Shown here in pieces: positions 24,590 to 37,006 of a stretch of DNA of 64,000 nucleotides. Made by a program: the position numbers and the translations under genes. The stretch's first letter is position 1. The number at the start of each line of letters is the position of its first letter. Source of the DNA: Tetrahymena thermophila SB210 (lineage: Eukaryota > Ciliophora > Oligohymenophorea > Hymenostomatida > Tetrahymenidae); contig NW_002476426.1 in NCBI RefSeq assembly GCF_000189635.1, positions 1,488,001-1,552,000 of the forward strand. The letters run 5' to 3'. Below the pieces are notes generated by a model. It saw only the letters and a list, made by a program, of their open reading frames with translations. It did no database searches and had not been told where the DNA came from.

Positions 24590-25561
24590 TCATCTGTTAA
24601 ACAATGATTTTAAAAAACCTACTGTGCTACTGGCTTAGGTAGATATTGATGAACTTTAACTATTTTAACTACTGCTTGTTGTATTAGCTTGAGATTATCC
24701 AACTCCTGCACTTAATGCATCATCGCAATCTAACATAGTATATCTGGAGATTATAACACCTGGTTCAATATTGACTATAATACTATTTTTTGTAAGAATA
24801 ATTTTAATTATATTCTATGACCTTCAAATTCAAAACATACCCTTAATCAATTATTTCATCAATGATTAGTATCAACCCTTCATAGTTTTCGCATACTATT
24901 TTATTATTGATTTACTCCCTAAATTTAAATCAAATGAAGAATAATTAATTAATAGAATGCATAGGTTTATTTAAAATATTTACTTAGAAAAGTTACTCAT
25001 ACTATCAACCAAACATTTTAATGCAGCTGCAAGAAGTGCTTCATTTTCATCAGGATCAGCGATTATGTAAATTTACACATCTGATAAAATCTTGAAAAGT
25101 ATGGTAAAGCGACCATATCCAAATATTTCAGCTATTTTTAATAATTTATATCAATAAAGTAGTTTAAAAATGTACTTCTTTTGCTTGCTATTTTTATAGT
25201 ATGAATTAATGATATTATATATTGATTACTGTCTGAAGGTTTCATGGCTTTAATATTGACCAATTTTCTACTTTTTTCAAATATATTCTTTTCAAAAGCT
25301 TTTTATACATTTAAATCTTTTAAATCACCCTCTTTAACAGTGCTAAAATAATCAGGAAAGCATGAATTGTAATATTTTGAATATATTCTTGATCCATCAT
25401 TTCTTAAAACAGCTACGCTAAAAACTTTTGAAATGGAGCTTGATAAAGGTTGCTTTATTAGAATTAAAATAAAAAAATTATTTCTTTGTTTATTTATTAA
25501 TAATTTTAGCTATTAAAATCGGTATATTTAATTTGTGTAATACCTTGCTGTTAGTTGACAT
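24590..25561 (-). CDS. COPZ: Coatomer subunit zeta (COPI coat, zeta-COP), 237 aa
   Basis: Exons on the minus strand: 25561-25544, 25452-25176, 25131-24984, 24918-24841, 24782-24590. Introns are 91, 44, 65 and 58 nt GT-AG, and phases close exactly. The protein shows the longin-type zeta-COP order: FSVAVLRNDGSRIYSKYYN, then QKAFEKNIFEKSRK, then GYGRFTILFKILSDVQIYI, ADPDENEALLAAALKCLVDS, and GLILIIDEIIDQGIIVNIEP. The family forms the small subunit of the COPI F-subcomplex with gamma-COP and coats Golgi-to-ER vesicles. Exon 1 is only 18 nt (MSTNSK). The C-terminus has a Ser/Gln-rich extension ending VGFLKSLFNR. It is divergent from the gene at 26257 and shares its 5' region with it. Confidence 0.93.
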
Positions 25562-26256
25562 TTTAACTTGCTATATCCTAAAAATATTTGTTTTGAATTT
25601 TATTTGAAGTAAACAAAATTTATTTTTTTAACTTAATTTGGATAAGATATTTTTTTTATAAATAGTGAGTGTAAAGGAATGATTGAATTGAAAGAGATCT
25701 CTATATCTATCTATTAAATAATACGTGTAGGAAATTAATAGCTTTTACATTAAAAAAATGACTTAAACCATAAATAAAGCAGCAATAAAAGCAAGCAATG
25801 TTTTGTTGCAAATTGATTTTTCAAACAATATTAAAACTGAAAACATCAAAATTTAGCACTGATAAATTTTGATTTTATTATTTTAAACTCTGACATTTTA
25901 AAGTAAAGTATTTTGTTGTTGCTTTTTTATTAATAATTTTATTAAAATGATTTGCTTAAAATGTTTAAACTTAAAAAAATAATAAATTAAATAAATAAAT
26001 TATGTATTAATATTATATTAAATCTATTTGATTATTTTACAAAGAAGAATTTAAAGATATTTTATTAAAATTAGAAGCCATCTCAATATAATATATTATA
26101 TCAGGAAGACATAAGGCATTGATTGAAATATTGAGTCTTTTAAGATCTTATCAATTTTATTCTGATAATTAATTAATTTATTTATTTAAAATCAGCGAAA
26201 GATAAATATTACTATTTTAGATAAGCAATATATTTTAATAAATTAGGTTAGGTTAT
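25562..26256. promoter_or_regulatory. Divergent promoter region (coatomer zeta / F-box-like gene)
   Basis: 695 bases between two start codons pointing away from each other, so it must carry both promoters. The DNA is A+T-rich throughout; no specific motif can be assigned by eye. Confidence 0.5.
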
Positions 26257-28476
26257 ATGGATCCCAAAACAACTTAGATTACTATAGATAAAAAAGTTTT
26301 GCAAAAGACAAAGGCATTATTTAGTTTTGTCAAGTCTAAAATACCATTAATTAAAGGTAGTGCTGAAAACACACCATCTAATTAGTCATCTACAAAGAAT
26401 TAAAGTGATTTCAAATAAAGTCAGCAATAATAAATTATTCATGAAGAAGATTTTTAGCTTAAAATTGATAATGTGTGTAATGCAGATTTACTTGAAAGCA
26501 TAGAAAAGCTTATAAATAGCAATACAGAATAAAGAGAATTAGTAATATCCGATTAACTTTTTTCAGAGATTTCATTTATGATGTTAAGAGTTGCAGATTT
26601 TGTTTAGTTTACACTAAACGAAAGAGAAGAAGTAGCATAATTCAAACAAGATTACTAATCACTTAAAAAAGAAAATGAATAATTGAAAAGCGTCATTGAT
26701 GGATTTAATGATTCTATGATATAATATGAGAATTCACATAAAAAGGAATTTATTGAAATGCAAGTTCAATATTAAAACGAAATAGAAGCACTAAATAAAT
26801 AAATAGAAATACTGATTTAAGAGAAAAACTTATAAAAGAAATTATAAGATGAGCAAATTGTAGCTCTAATAAATGTAAAAGAACACGTTAATTAACTAAC
26901 ATTATAAAACAACTCCTTATAGAACACTTTAAACACTTTGAATATTGAGATGGTTAAACTTAAAGCAATTCATTAAGGAGAAGTTTCTGACACAATGCAT
27001 GAAAAAAGTTTTAAGAGCATAATGACTAGTAAAAATACAAAGCACAGAATCTTGTCTTTTCTAACATTTAAGCAAATTCTTAAACTAAGATTACTAAATA
27101 GAGAGTATAACTTGATTATTACGAGAGATTTCTAACTCTAGCGCCTCCTAATTAACAATATTGCTTTCAATTTTACACAAAAAACTAGAGAATTATATAA
27201 TAGAGCTAATTTCTTTTAGAGCCTAGCTGAAAACATACCAGATGAAGTTCTTAAAGTTTCGATACTCAAGTATCTATGCTAGCGCCATAAAGTTGGTGAT
27301 TTAATGGTACCTTCACTTAACTCTGCTTAATTAATTATTGAAGGATTGCTATTCCAATCTGAAAGTGAATCAAATGGATCTACTTCAAATTTATCTACTA
27401 GAGGTTCTATTCCATAGTCACCTTAAAGTAGTTTTATAAATAGTACAAATAATGATGCATAATAATTAAATTCTGGAAATGTCGATTTATTAAGTGAATT
27501 CTTAACTGGAGAGGAAAATGTGAATATAAATGAAAATCAATAATAGCAGCTGCAGCAAGAATAAAACAAATAATCTATTGCTAATAACAAAGTTAATGGA
27601 AGTTCTTAGCCCTAAGAAAATACTCCTTAAGCAAAGCAAAGCAAAACACAAAAGACAATCAGTTTTATGAAGAAACTATTTGATAAAAAGGAAACTCCGA
27701 CTAATGCTGATAATTCATAAAAAGCTCAAACAATAACAAACGTAAGTAGAAACACTTTAGAAAAAACTTTCTTAAGCAATGAAAATGTCACAGAGGAAAT
27801 AGCTAATAAATTAATTCAGGATATGAATATAAAGCTATTAATTGATAACAGAGTGTTGTAGCTGTTTAGAGAAGAAAAAGATATTGTATTAAAGTAATTA
27901 AAAATTGAATAGGATGAAGTCATTTAAAAAATTTAAGCACTCACTGTAAAATACTCTTAAGATCCTAAAAAAATCAGTTATTTTCTTGAAACATTAGAAA
28001 GCAGTTTTTGTAATATTTATGTTTTTAGCAAGTTCTTGTACCAAGAAAGTAAGGCCCTCTACAACTTGTAATCTTACCTTTCATATGAACTAATTTAAAA
28101 TAAGATGAAATTGCAAGATGTTTAAAACAAACTTGAAGATACCACCACTTCAAAATAAGCACTCGAGTAAATGAAAGATTACCTGAGCTAAAAGCTTAAG
28201 GAGACTGAGAAAAAAAACCTTTAAAGCGATACTATATTCTTAAAAAATAATAAACTCATTCAAGAGCTTAAAGACGATAATAACAATTTATAATAGAAAA
28301 TTCAATCCATCGAGAAAAGTAAAATTAAATCTGATAATAATCTAAAGATACTTGCTAAAGAAGTCAGAAATTTAATGAGAAAAAATACTGAATTAACTGC
28401 TAAATATGAAAAATTACTAAAAAATATGAATTATTTAAAAGAAGCTCTCTCAAACTTTAAAATATTAGAAGAATGA
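26257..28476 (+). CDS. F-box-like coiled-coil protein, 739 aa
   Basis: A single exon, ATG 26257 to TGA 28474-28476, ciliate code. Residues about 100-240 are coiled coil (KKENEQLKSVIDGF, NEIEALNKQIEILIQEKNLQ). At about 260-285, KHRILSFLTFKQILKLRLL followed by NREYNLIITRDF has the hydrophobic spacing of an F-box (I-L-x-F-L ... L-x-L-R-x-L-N-R). Residues about 380-490 are Ser/Asn/Gln-rich, followed by KTISFMKKLFDKKE and a second coiled coil to the C-terminus. If the F-box reading is right, it would be an adaptor for an SCF ubiquitin ligase; the motif is weak, so this is tentative. A run of TGAT units follows the stop and gives a second in-frame TGA four codons later. Confidence 0.85.
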
Positions 28477-30002
28477 TTGATTGATTGATTAATTAATTAA
28501 TTTGGTTTAATTTAGGATTAGTGAGTAATTCATAATTTATAAAAAATAAATTATAAAATATTTAATAAATAGCAATTAATTCTATATATTTATATTTTGT
28601 TTATTATTTATTTTTGCTATGAATATTTTGCTACTTAGATTTTTGAAAAATAAATTCAAATTTTTCTTTAAAAAACTCTTGATCACTTTTCAACAAAATT
28701 ATATTTTTTATATTAAATTTAAATTTTAATTAATAAATATTTTATTAATAATTTACACTTTGTATTTGTATTATTCACAGATAAAAAGCATAAAATACAA
28801 AATTTAAAAATATCAAAACACTTCAAGATAATTTTTTGTGATTGTAGGAAAAATAATGTATTAATAGGTAAGTCTAAATGAATTTTTTCAAATAAAATAA
28901 AAATATTTAGAATAACATATTAATCTCTATTTTGTTTTATTAACTTTATATGCTATTTCTTTATGATATACAATAAATGAAATTAGGATTTCCAATCTTA
29001 TTAATATATAAAATAAACTAAGATTATGTAAAATAAATAAAAAAATTTATTCACAAAAAAAAATTTCATTTTTTAGTTTTATTTAGCAAAAAATAACTGC
29101 TCCATTTTTCTTATTCTAAGTACAAAATCTTTTATCTTTAAAATGATTATCCAAATGTAATATTATTTAGGAGCATTAATTTCGTAATTTATTAATTGAT
29201 AAAAGGTTTATTTAATTTTTTTTTTCATTTTTATAAGTAAATTTCTAATTTATTCATCAAAGGTAGAGTTTTAATGACGCAATTTATAAAAATTAGTGAT
29301 TATTTAATACCTATATATTCTGGAGATCAAAGTAAAATATCACCATGAACTATTGTAATTAATTGATGGTATAATTGTGAAAGATTTTTTCTCTTCATCA
29401 AATTAATTTCATTTAAGTAACTAAAAAATCTTCTAATGCTTAACCAAAAATATGGTATTCCAAAAAATTTTTTGATTATTTTTGATAAGTTTAAAAGTGA
29501 TTTTATTTATAGAGAACAATTCGATATTTAATCTTAAAACAATCTAAGTATTAAATAATCAATTAATTTTGACGAATAACTAAAGTAAGTTAAAAAAAAT
29601 TACTTTAATAGTATTATTTACCTTGCTTTTAATTAATAATCAAATAAACTAATAGATTTAAGCTAGAGTCTTAATAATTTAAATTACACTTACAAAACCT
29701 GATAAAGTGATATAGTTAACATTAAAATAAAGCAAAAATTCTTAATTAAAAGATAAATGACGCTATTTAAATTCTTAAATTACATCATAAACACATTTTT
29801 TCTGGTTACAGAACTAAAACTGCTTCTAAATGATGTCATTTTATTTTGTTACTATTATAGCTTAAAAACTAACACTTTTGATATATTAAATATTCTAAAT
29901 TCTAATATTAAATTATAAAAGCTTAAAAAGATACAACATCTAAATTAATAAATCAATCACATTAATTTAACTAAATAATCTCGGCATTTTATTATAGTAA
30001 AT
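28477..30002. other. Intergenic, between two plus-strand genes
   Basis: About 1.5 kb, strongly A+T-rich. A slightly less A+T-rich patch on the minus strand near 29265-29400 contains a short frame (MVIFYFDLQNIQVLNNHQF) with no supporting signals. Otherwise nothing is seen; the promoter of the desaturase must lie here. Confidence 0.45.
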
Positions 30003-31120
30003 ATGCAAGTTTCAGTAAAAAAACACTAAAACTCTACTGAGGGCAAAATCAAGGAGTTTGCTCACAAAGAAAATACTAAAAATGATCCAATTCAAGAAAA
30101 AGAAGAAATAAGAGTTCCTGAGAGCATTTTTTTAGGAATCATGCATGTTCTTGCTTTTGCTGGTTTGATACTACTATTTACCTATGATAAATAGACAATA
30201 ATTAGATCTTTGTGCCTTATGGGTTTTCTCCATTACTTAAGTTGCTTGGGTATTGGATCTGGAGTTCACAGACTTTGGGCTCATCGTTCTTATAAAGCAA
30301 GTACTCCATACCGTGTTTTGTTGATGATTTTACAATCACTTGCATTTTAAGGGAGCATTTTCCATTGGTCTAGAGATCACAGATTGCACCACAAGTTCTC
30401 AGACACTGATTTAGATCCTCACTCTATGAATAGAGGATTCTTCTTTGCTCATATGGGGTGGCTTTTGGTTAAGAAGAGCAAAGCTTTAGTAGATGAAGGT
30501 TACAAAATTGATGTCTAGGATCTTTTAAATGACCCTGTTGTTAAATTCCAAAAGAAAAACTATTACAAGCTCTCAACATTAATTTGTTTTATTATTCCAA
30601 GTAAAATATTTTACCATTCATTTTAAATTTCTTGCACATAACCAAATATAGAAAAAAAGGAGTTAAACAAATAAAAAACAAATTAATTAAAATTCAACTT
30701 TTACTGTTTACAGATTATTACTTTTAATTACTTGAAAAATAATGTAAATATCTTTATTAACCCAAATTAAATTTATAAAAAGCCATTTTAAGCTACTTTA
30801 TTGTTGGAGGAAGCCTTATTTTTGGATTCTTAACTGCTGGTGTTTTTAGATATATTTTCATGCTCCACGTTACTTGGTGTGTAAATTCAGTTTGCCACAT
30901 GTTTGGAACAAGACCTTACAACCCTGATATTTTACCTACTGAAAACTTGTTTGTTTCTATTTTTGCTTGCGGTGAAGGATGGCATAATTGGCACCATGAA
31001 TACCCTAGAGACTGGAGAGCTTGCGAAAACAAATGGTATAAGTGGAATCCTAATGGCTGGTTTATATAAATTGCTGAATTACTTGGCTTTGCAAATACAC
31101 ATTTGGAAAAGGCATAATGA
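30003..31120 (+). CDS. Delta-9 acyl-CoA (stearoyl-CoA-type) desaturase, 321 aa
   Basis: Exons 30003-30600, 30714-30743 and 30783-31120. The first intron is 113 nt; the second is 39 nt and in frame, so retaining it would give 334 aa. The three histidine boxes of membrane desaturases are intact: HRLWAH, then HRLHHKFSDTDLDPHS, then GWHNWHHEYPRDW. Hydrophobic pairs flank them, as expected for a four-pass ER membrane enzyme. The family inserts a cis double bond at C9 of acyl-CoA using a di-iron centre, cytochrome b5 and O2. Between the second and third boxes FMLHVTWCVNSVCHMFGTRP matches the conserved 'NSxxHxxGxRP' block. No fused cytochrome b5 domain is present; the length is near the family's catalytic core. 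Removing the 39-nt segment gives a spacing closer to family members. Confidence 0.93.
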
Positions 31121-32108
31121 AAAAAAATATAAAATTTAATAAAAGTAAAGGTATAATAATAAGTATTAGCATTTATTTTATATGTTTTGTAAATAATTTA
31201 TTGAATCTCTTACTTACACACTAATCTTAATAAAATAAACATTTAATTTACAATTAAAAGTAAATAGTAAATTACAAATTTAACTAAAAATGAATGGTTG
31301 GTTGTTGCTAAAATGTACGTAATTATTTACTAACATGAATAATTTTTTACAAATGATGATTTTAATTAATAAACAAATAATAAATGATATAATTAACTAA
31401 AATTTCTTTTATATAATAAATCTTATTTCTTTTATATCATTTACGCTTATACATATTTATAATATGTTTTTAGATACTTAGTTAGTTATCTAGCTAACTA
31501 GCTAATTAAACACCATAAAAATTAAAATAAAAACTTATAATTATTAATTGATTATCTTTTTTTTTATTTAATATTTTAAATAATTAAAATTAAATTGCTA
31601 ACTAATTCTTTTTAAGAATAAAATTATTTTTTTTATTTAAAAAGAAGCTAATCTTTTATCAATAAATAAAATTATCTTTAAAATAGCTTATTTATTTATC
31701 TTAATATTTAATCATTTTAATCTTACTTCTAAAATACTTTAGAAATATAAAATTTTTTAAAATATAACTTGACCAGTTACTTTTGTATTATTTGTTTTGA
31801 TTTTGTCTAAAAATATTCTAAAACAATTATTTAAAATGGTTGTATTAAAATTTTGTTAATTCATTCCATAAAAAAAATACACTAATTGCTTGAAATTAAA
31901 TTTACATTAAATTTTAGTAATTTAGCAGTAGAATTATTACTATTTTAAGTTAAAAATAAACTAAAATATCTTTTTAATTGAATTTACATCTTCTAAAAGA
32001 ACTCTTCAGAAAAATCAATACTTTAAAATCAATTTCTAATAACGAAAAGAAAAATCGAGATTTTAATTTATATTAAAAGTAGAAAGAAATACTAATAAAT
32101 AGCTAGCA
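31121..32108. other. Intergenic, between two plus-strand genes
   Basis: About 1 kb, A+T-rich. A small imperfect hairpin lies at 31479-31500 (arms TAGTTAG / CTAACTA, 8-nt loop) about 360 bases past the desaturase stop. No other feature. Confidence 0.45.
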
Positions 32109-32982
32109 ATGAAGGGTGGAAGTATTTTGAAATAAAGCGCTGATCGTATATCTCACAATATATCATCAGGAACCATAGTTGTAAACAAATTTTAGAATAA
32201 TTATTATAAAATTTAGCTAGCAATCTATAGATAGGAGTTAAGCAGTGCATAAGAAATTAAAAATTCATAAACATTTTATAATAGATTAGCTAAAATTTCA
32301 AATAAGCTAAAATATAATTTAAAAATAATGAAAATACAAAAATTAAATATTTTAAGCTCTTGTTTATTAAAAATTTAACTAGGATTTAATCGATGTTCAT
32401 AATCCAACTTTCATGACTAATATAAAAAATGTTTTCAAAAATAAACTTGTCCTTAACACCACTGAATCAATCTTTTTAGATTTTAAGAAAAGTACATTTC
32501 ATGAAGTTGCTCGTGATAAATATTTTGACACTTTAACTGCTTATAAAAGAAAGGATAAAGTAGATTTGATGAAACACCTATCTATTCCTTTATATGATGT
32601 AAAAAGCAAAATGTTTGTTCAAATGCTAATGAAATATTTTAATAAATAAAAAGATTTTCAAGTTATCAATGAAATAAAACAGACCTCTTCCTTTCACATT
32701 ATATGAAGATGTTAAAGATATTCAATTTTACATGGGTATTTATTTATTTATTTGTTTGTTTATATTTAATTCCAAAAATAATTTTCATTTCAAATACTAA
32801 TAGCTAGAATATACTCCTAACATAAACATGCAAATAATCCAAATTAGACTTGGCATTAAGTTACATGCAAATTCGTTTATTATGACAAGCTTTTAGGTAA
32901 AGAAGTGGCTAAATTTAATGTTTTTGAAAGAAGAGAATCAGATACCAATTAAAAAGATTGGAGAATTTGCCACTTTGATTGA
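32109..32982 (+). CDS. Mitochondrial ribosomal protein mL45 / Tim44-like domain protein, 190 aa
   Basis: Exons 32109-32180, 32221-32244, 32383-32598, 32654-32735 and 32804-32982; all joins are GT-AG, and removing the 55-nt third intron restores the frame that otherwise appears shifted. Introns are 40, 138, 55 and 68 nt. The N-terminus (MKGGSILKQSADRISHNISS) is basic and Ser-rich, like a mitochondrial targeting peptide. The body reads FHEVARDKYFDTLTAYKRKD, RPLPFTLYEDVKDIQFYMAR, NQTWHQVTCKFVYYDKLLGK, FNVFERRESDTNQKDWRICH. The last two blocks match the end of mL45 ('QITVRFHTRQ... VFER... WRM'). mL45 helps anchor the mitoribosome near the inner membrane in other eukaryotes. The 5' exon set is the least certain part; the last three exons are firm. 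Confidence 0.7.
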
Positions 32983-33594
32983 ATATTTAAAATTTTTGAA
33001 AAGCTTCACATATTTAGTTATTATTAAAGCAAAATAATTATATATACTCACTAATATATATATTTATTACGTCTTTTAACTTTAATTAAATTGTTTTAAT
33101 GATTCTTTTACAGCTTAAAAATAAACAATTGAATTTAAAAATATTTTTTTTATTTTAAAAATAACTTTTTAAATAAAAATTAAGTTTGCTTTTAATTAAT
33201 TTACTTTTTTATAAAGTTCTTTAAATAGTATTTTTACAATTCCTCAACTATTTTAGTAATACTTTTGTAATTATCTATCTACAAAAAAATATTGAATTAT
33301 GTATTAGTTTAATTTAATTTAAATAATACATTCAATACTTTGTTTAATTAATTTAAATTACTAAAAAAACCTTTTTATCATGATTAGATTTGTAAATTAC
33401 ATTTTTAAAAATGCTTTTTAAATAAACTTTTTAAGCCTATTTTAATAATAATTGCTTAGAAGAGTTAAAAATTATAGCTAAATTCTACAAAATTTAAATG
33501 GATAATAACAGATTTTAGATAAAAATGTATTTAAAATTCAATAAATTTTCTCTAACAAAATTGCATAAAAAATAAACAGATTACAAATAAATGC
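32983..33594. other. Convergent intergenic region
   Basis: 612 bases between the stops of the mL45-like gene (+) and the MAPR gene (-). Very A+T-rich; nothing recognisable. Confidence 0.5.
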
Positions 33595-34220
33595 TCATAT
33601 GTGCTTTTTGTCGTTATCAGACATGGGTAAATTTTTATAAAGTGTTCCAACTTTTTTATAATTAGCCTTAAATGCAGCATATGTTGCTTCTAATTGCTTA
33701 GTTTCTTCTTCGGTTAATTCTACTTCTCCATATTTAAAGAAATATTCTGGGTCTCCTACACATTTTGCAAAATTAACAGATACTTCATTACCAACTAAAG
33801 GTTAGTAAGGGCCACCTTCTTAAAAATCAGCTAAAAATTTAATATTAATATAAAAATTAAACATCTAGTTTTAAGTGCTTTTATTTACTTGAATTAGAAA
33901 CGTCGAAAACATCGTTTTTTATTGCTATGTACAATTAGGGGTTATTAAAACCATTATATTTTGTTAAGTCTTTATAATTGAAAACACCTTTTTCATTTCT
34001 TTCTCTTCTTTAACGCTTAACTATTATTTTTTATTGATAATTTTTAAAATGTCTAAAAAAATTTAGATTTACTCTCTTCCAATCTTTAGTAGATTTCAGG
34101 TTATGCATTTGGAGTAGGTTTTTTAGGGTTAAAGAAATCATAAACCTACCAAATAATCACAACTGCTGCTATTGCATAAGCAATCCAAGTTGCATTAAAA
34201 GATTCAAATATGTGCTCCAT
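33595..34220 (-). CDS. Membrane-associated cytochrome b5-like heme-binding (MAPR/PGRMC) protein, 171 aa
   Basis: Exons on the minus strand 34220-34073, 34020-33889 and 33830-33595, with GT-AG introns of 52 and 58 nt and closed phases. Residues 10-27 (ATWIAYAIAAVVIIWQVY) form one N-terminal membrane anchor. The MAPR cytochrome b5 fold follows: FNYKDLTKYNGFNNPQLYIA, KNDVFDVSNS, then GGPYQPLVGNEVSVNFAKCV and VELTEEETKQLEATYAAF. This matches the family order 'T-x-x-EL-x-x-Y-G-x-D... VFDVT... GPGGPY-x-x-FAGRDAS'. Family members bind heme through tyrosines and support sterol-synthesis and detoxification P450s. Both a Tyr in 'GGPYQPL' and one in 'NPQLYIA' are retained. It ends NLPMSDNDKKHI, so an ER location is plausible but no classic retention signal is seen. 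Confidence 0.92.
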
Positions 34221-35077
34221 TCTATATATTTATTCTAATATTTTTAAATTCTTTTGATTAAAGTTTTTTTCTTTTAATTTTTTGATCAACTAATTAATTT
34301 GTTTATTTTTAAAGTTAGTTATATCAGCTTGAAATTATTTGATTCCTCTTTATTACAAATGTTAAAGCATTTTTAAATAATTTATTAAGTTGTTTATTCA
34401 AATTTGAGTTACAAAAGCGAGATTAAATTTGTGAGCTATTCTTTTTAAATGGTATAATATAAAAATAAATCATTTTTTTTTTAAAATAATTAAATTATAA
34501 ACTTAAAACTGTTAAATAATCTTCAGCAGTTTAAGATTAATTGTATATATATTTTAATTGTAAAAAATAATTTTTAAGCAATGAAAAAATAACTTGATTT
34601 AAAAGGGGGTATCTGTAACACTCTTTTATACAATCTTCCCTTTTATAAAAATTTTATTTTAATTTTAAATCACAAATTATATTTAATTCTTAAGTGATTA
34701 TAACCCTATTGTAAATTTAAAAAAATCTATTGGTAGTATGAAAAAATTTTTTTTCTTTTTTGCAACTCCATTTATAAAAAGTATATGTAAATACAATAAC
34801 ATCTTATATCTGTAAAATATTTATTCAATTAATAAAGTTTCATTTAAAGTTTTTTAAATTCTTTAAGGTTTTGGTAAAGTGTTATTTGTTACAACAGTAA
34901 CAAAAAATATATTTAAAAAAAGTAAATTTATATAATATTTTTAACATAAACTATTTTTCATTTTAGAATATATTTTTTTTTAATGAATGGATTTATAACA
35001 AACAAATTTTTATTCAAGTTTAAAAAAATAAAATTATGAGCACCTTCAATTTTATTAAAACAATAAGAGAAGGATAC
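34221..35077. other. Intergenic, between two minus-strand genes
   Basis: 857 bases of A+T-rich DNA containing the promoter of the MAPR gene and the 3' flank of the gene ending at 35078. Nothing specific recognised. Confidence 0.5.
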
Positions 35078-37006
35078 TCATTTAGCAGACTATCTGATAG
35101 CTTTCTTTATAGATTACTTAGGTGTAAAAGGTTTACCTATAATTAGATTAGTAGCTATATTCCCCATAGAAAGATTTTATGCCACATGACTTTTTTGGTT
35201 AATATTTTGATTTAATTAAGTTGGATAATTAAGCTACATAGAAGAATACCTAGTTAGAGATTATTAAGAGTTGGCTAAATTTATATTAATCTACCTAAAC
35301 TGAGATGAGCCAGTTGTCGAAGCCAAATGATCTTTACTGTCTGTCTACGATAGTGATTACTAAGAAAGTTAATGATTTTTTACAAAAATATTTCTTTTGT
35401 GTTAATATCTTTAAGTTTTTAATTTAAATGAGTCTACATCTTCTTCAAAGTGTTCCAAGGTAATTTAATTCTAATGTTTAGTTTAAATATTATCACTTCT
35501 GTTTGTAAAAGGCTGCTGAGTAGAAAGTGTTCGGTATGGCGAGTTTTAAGAATAAATTGATGAAGCACAGTTGTTAGGATTAACAGCAGATTTACTAGCA
35601 GAAGTAGTAGTAGCTTATTATTAATTTAACTAATTTTCTTGAGAAATATCTGGAAATTGAATATTAAGTAAATTTTATTTTGAATTAACTTGGGTAATAA
35701 AGCTATCTGCAATTTTTTAAGCATAGATTTATGTTTCAGGAGTAATTTTAGATTAATTTATAATATTCATTTTAAGCTATTCAATTTATTCATTATAGGC
35801 ATTTTTGTTAACCTTTATATTGATTACTTTTTGCATATCTTCTACAGCACTGTTAAGCATCATTTAAGTACTTTAAAATCTTTCCAGCAGCTACCTTTCA
35901 CGTTCCTCTAATTCCCTGTATTCTTAAAGTTTTTAATTGTTTATTTTTTCTTCTAATTTAATCCTATGATTATAATACATGTTAGCTAACTTTTTTTTAT
36001 CATCGTTTTAAGCATAACGAGTACTACTTGCTTAACTTCTCTAGTGTTTGATTAAACTAGAAGCCTGTACATTGTTAATTTAAATCTATTAATGATTAAG
36101 ATTTTGTTCTTCTTTCAGCTAGCTTAGTTGTTGTTTGACTAGATCTGCCTATTATCTTACAAACTATTTAGAAGCACTCATTCTATTTTAGATATTAGTC
36201 TTTGAGTAGCTTTTTTGAATATTATTCTCAATTAATTTTTATTACTGATCACTTGCTTTCTTTTATCTTATGTATTCCTTAAGTTATAATCTTTCTTCAT
36301 GATTTTTTTTTGCTAGTAATAGCTTTTGAGTTTATATTTAAGTATTCTTAAACTCTATCAGAGCTTTCTTATCTTCCTTTTAAAGTAATTATACTCTATT
36401 TTAGAGTTGCTAAAGATGCAATTATATGTCTTTGCGCTCCTTTTAAGTGTTGCTATATTAGAGATTATCTATAAGTTAATCATCATAAAAGAAAAAATTC
36501 ATTGAGTTCTGCTAGTTATGAGGAAACATTCCAACAGAACTGAAGGGAAATTTTTGCATGATCTTAGGCTTTTCAAGCTTTTATGTAAGGAGATAAGTTT
36601 TTATTTTTTTAGATTGTTAGTTTACAAAACTATCATTAAGTTGCATACTCCTTTATTGAGACGACTATATTCTCCTCTATCCTGTATTGCCCTTAACAAT
36701 CGATTAATTGTTATATTATAATTCTTACTAACTATTTAATTCTTAATTTGCTATCTGTTTAAACTAAGGATTATGTTCTGCTTATATTTGCTCGATTTGA
36801 GATTTATTTACTGAATTATTATTAAAATCTTCTCTGCTAATTGTTTTCTCGTTTTGTGTTCTAGAACTCATTTTATTCTCGTTCGATTACTCGTTGCTTC
36901 TATATGAATTGTTTTAGTAATGTTAAGAGGTTAAGAGTTCCTCATGGATTTTTTCTTAGTCACCCTCCTCTGCAACTAATTATTTTTAGGTGCTACCACT
37001 CATCAT
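35078..37006 (-). CDS. Gln-rich coiled-coil protein, 642 aa
   Basis: A single exon from the first of two tandem ATGs (37004-37006) to TGA 35078-35080. The N-terminal 150 residues are Gln/Asn-rich. Residues about 200-400 are a long coiled coil (for example KALIEFKNTQIQTQKLLLAK, RLQLKEYIRQKKASDQ and KKLANMYYNHRIKLEEKINN). The C-terminal third is Ser/Thr/Gln-rich and ends KPFTPKQSIKKAIRQSAK, a basic tail. No catalytic or membrane motifs. It is divergent from the LRR gene at 37713. Family not recognised; a cytoskeletal or basal-body role would be a guess. Confidence 0.85.

Noticed and set aside
31479-31500. Short hairpin after the desaturase gene
   Set aside because: Only seven-base A+T-rich arms and far from the stop; expected by chance, and eukaryotic genes do not need such terminators.
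32413-32649. 78-residue standard-code frame as a separate small gene
   Set aside because: It is an internal exon of the mL45-like gene read into the following intron; splicing 32599-32653 joins the conserved C-terminal blocks.
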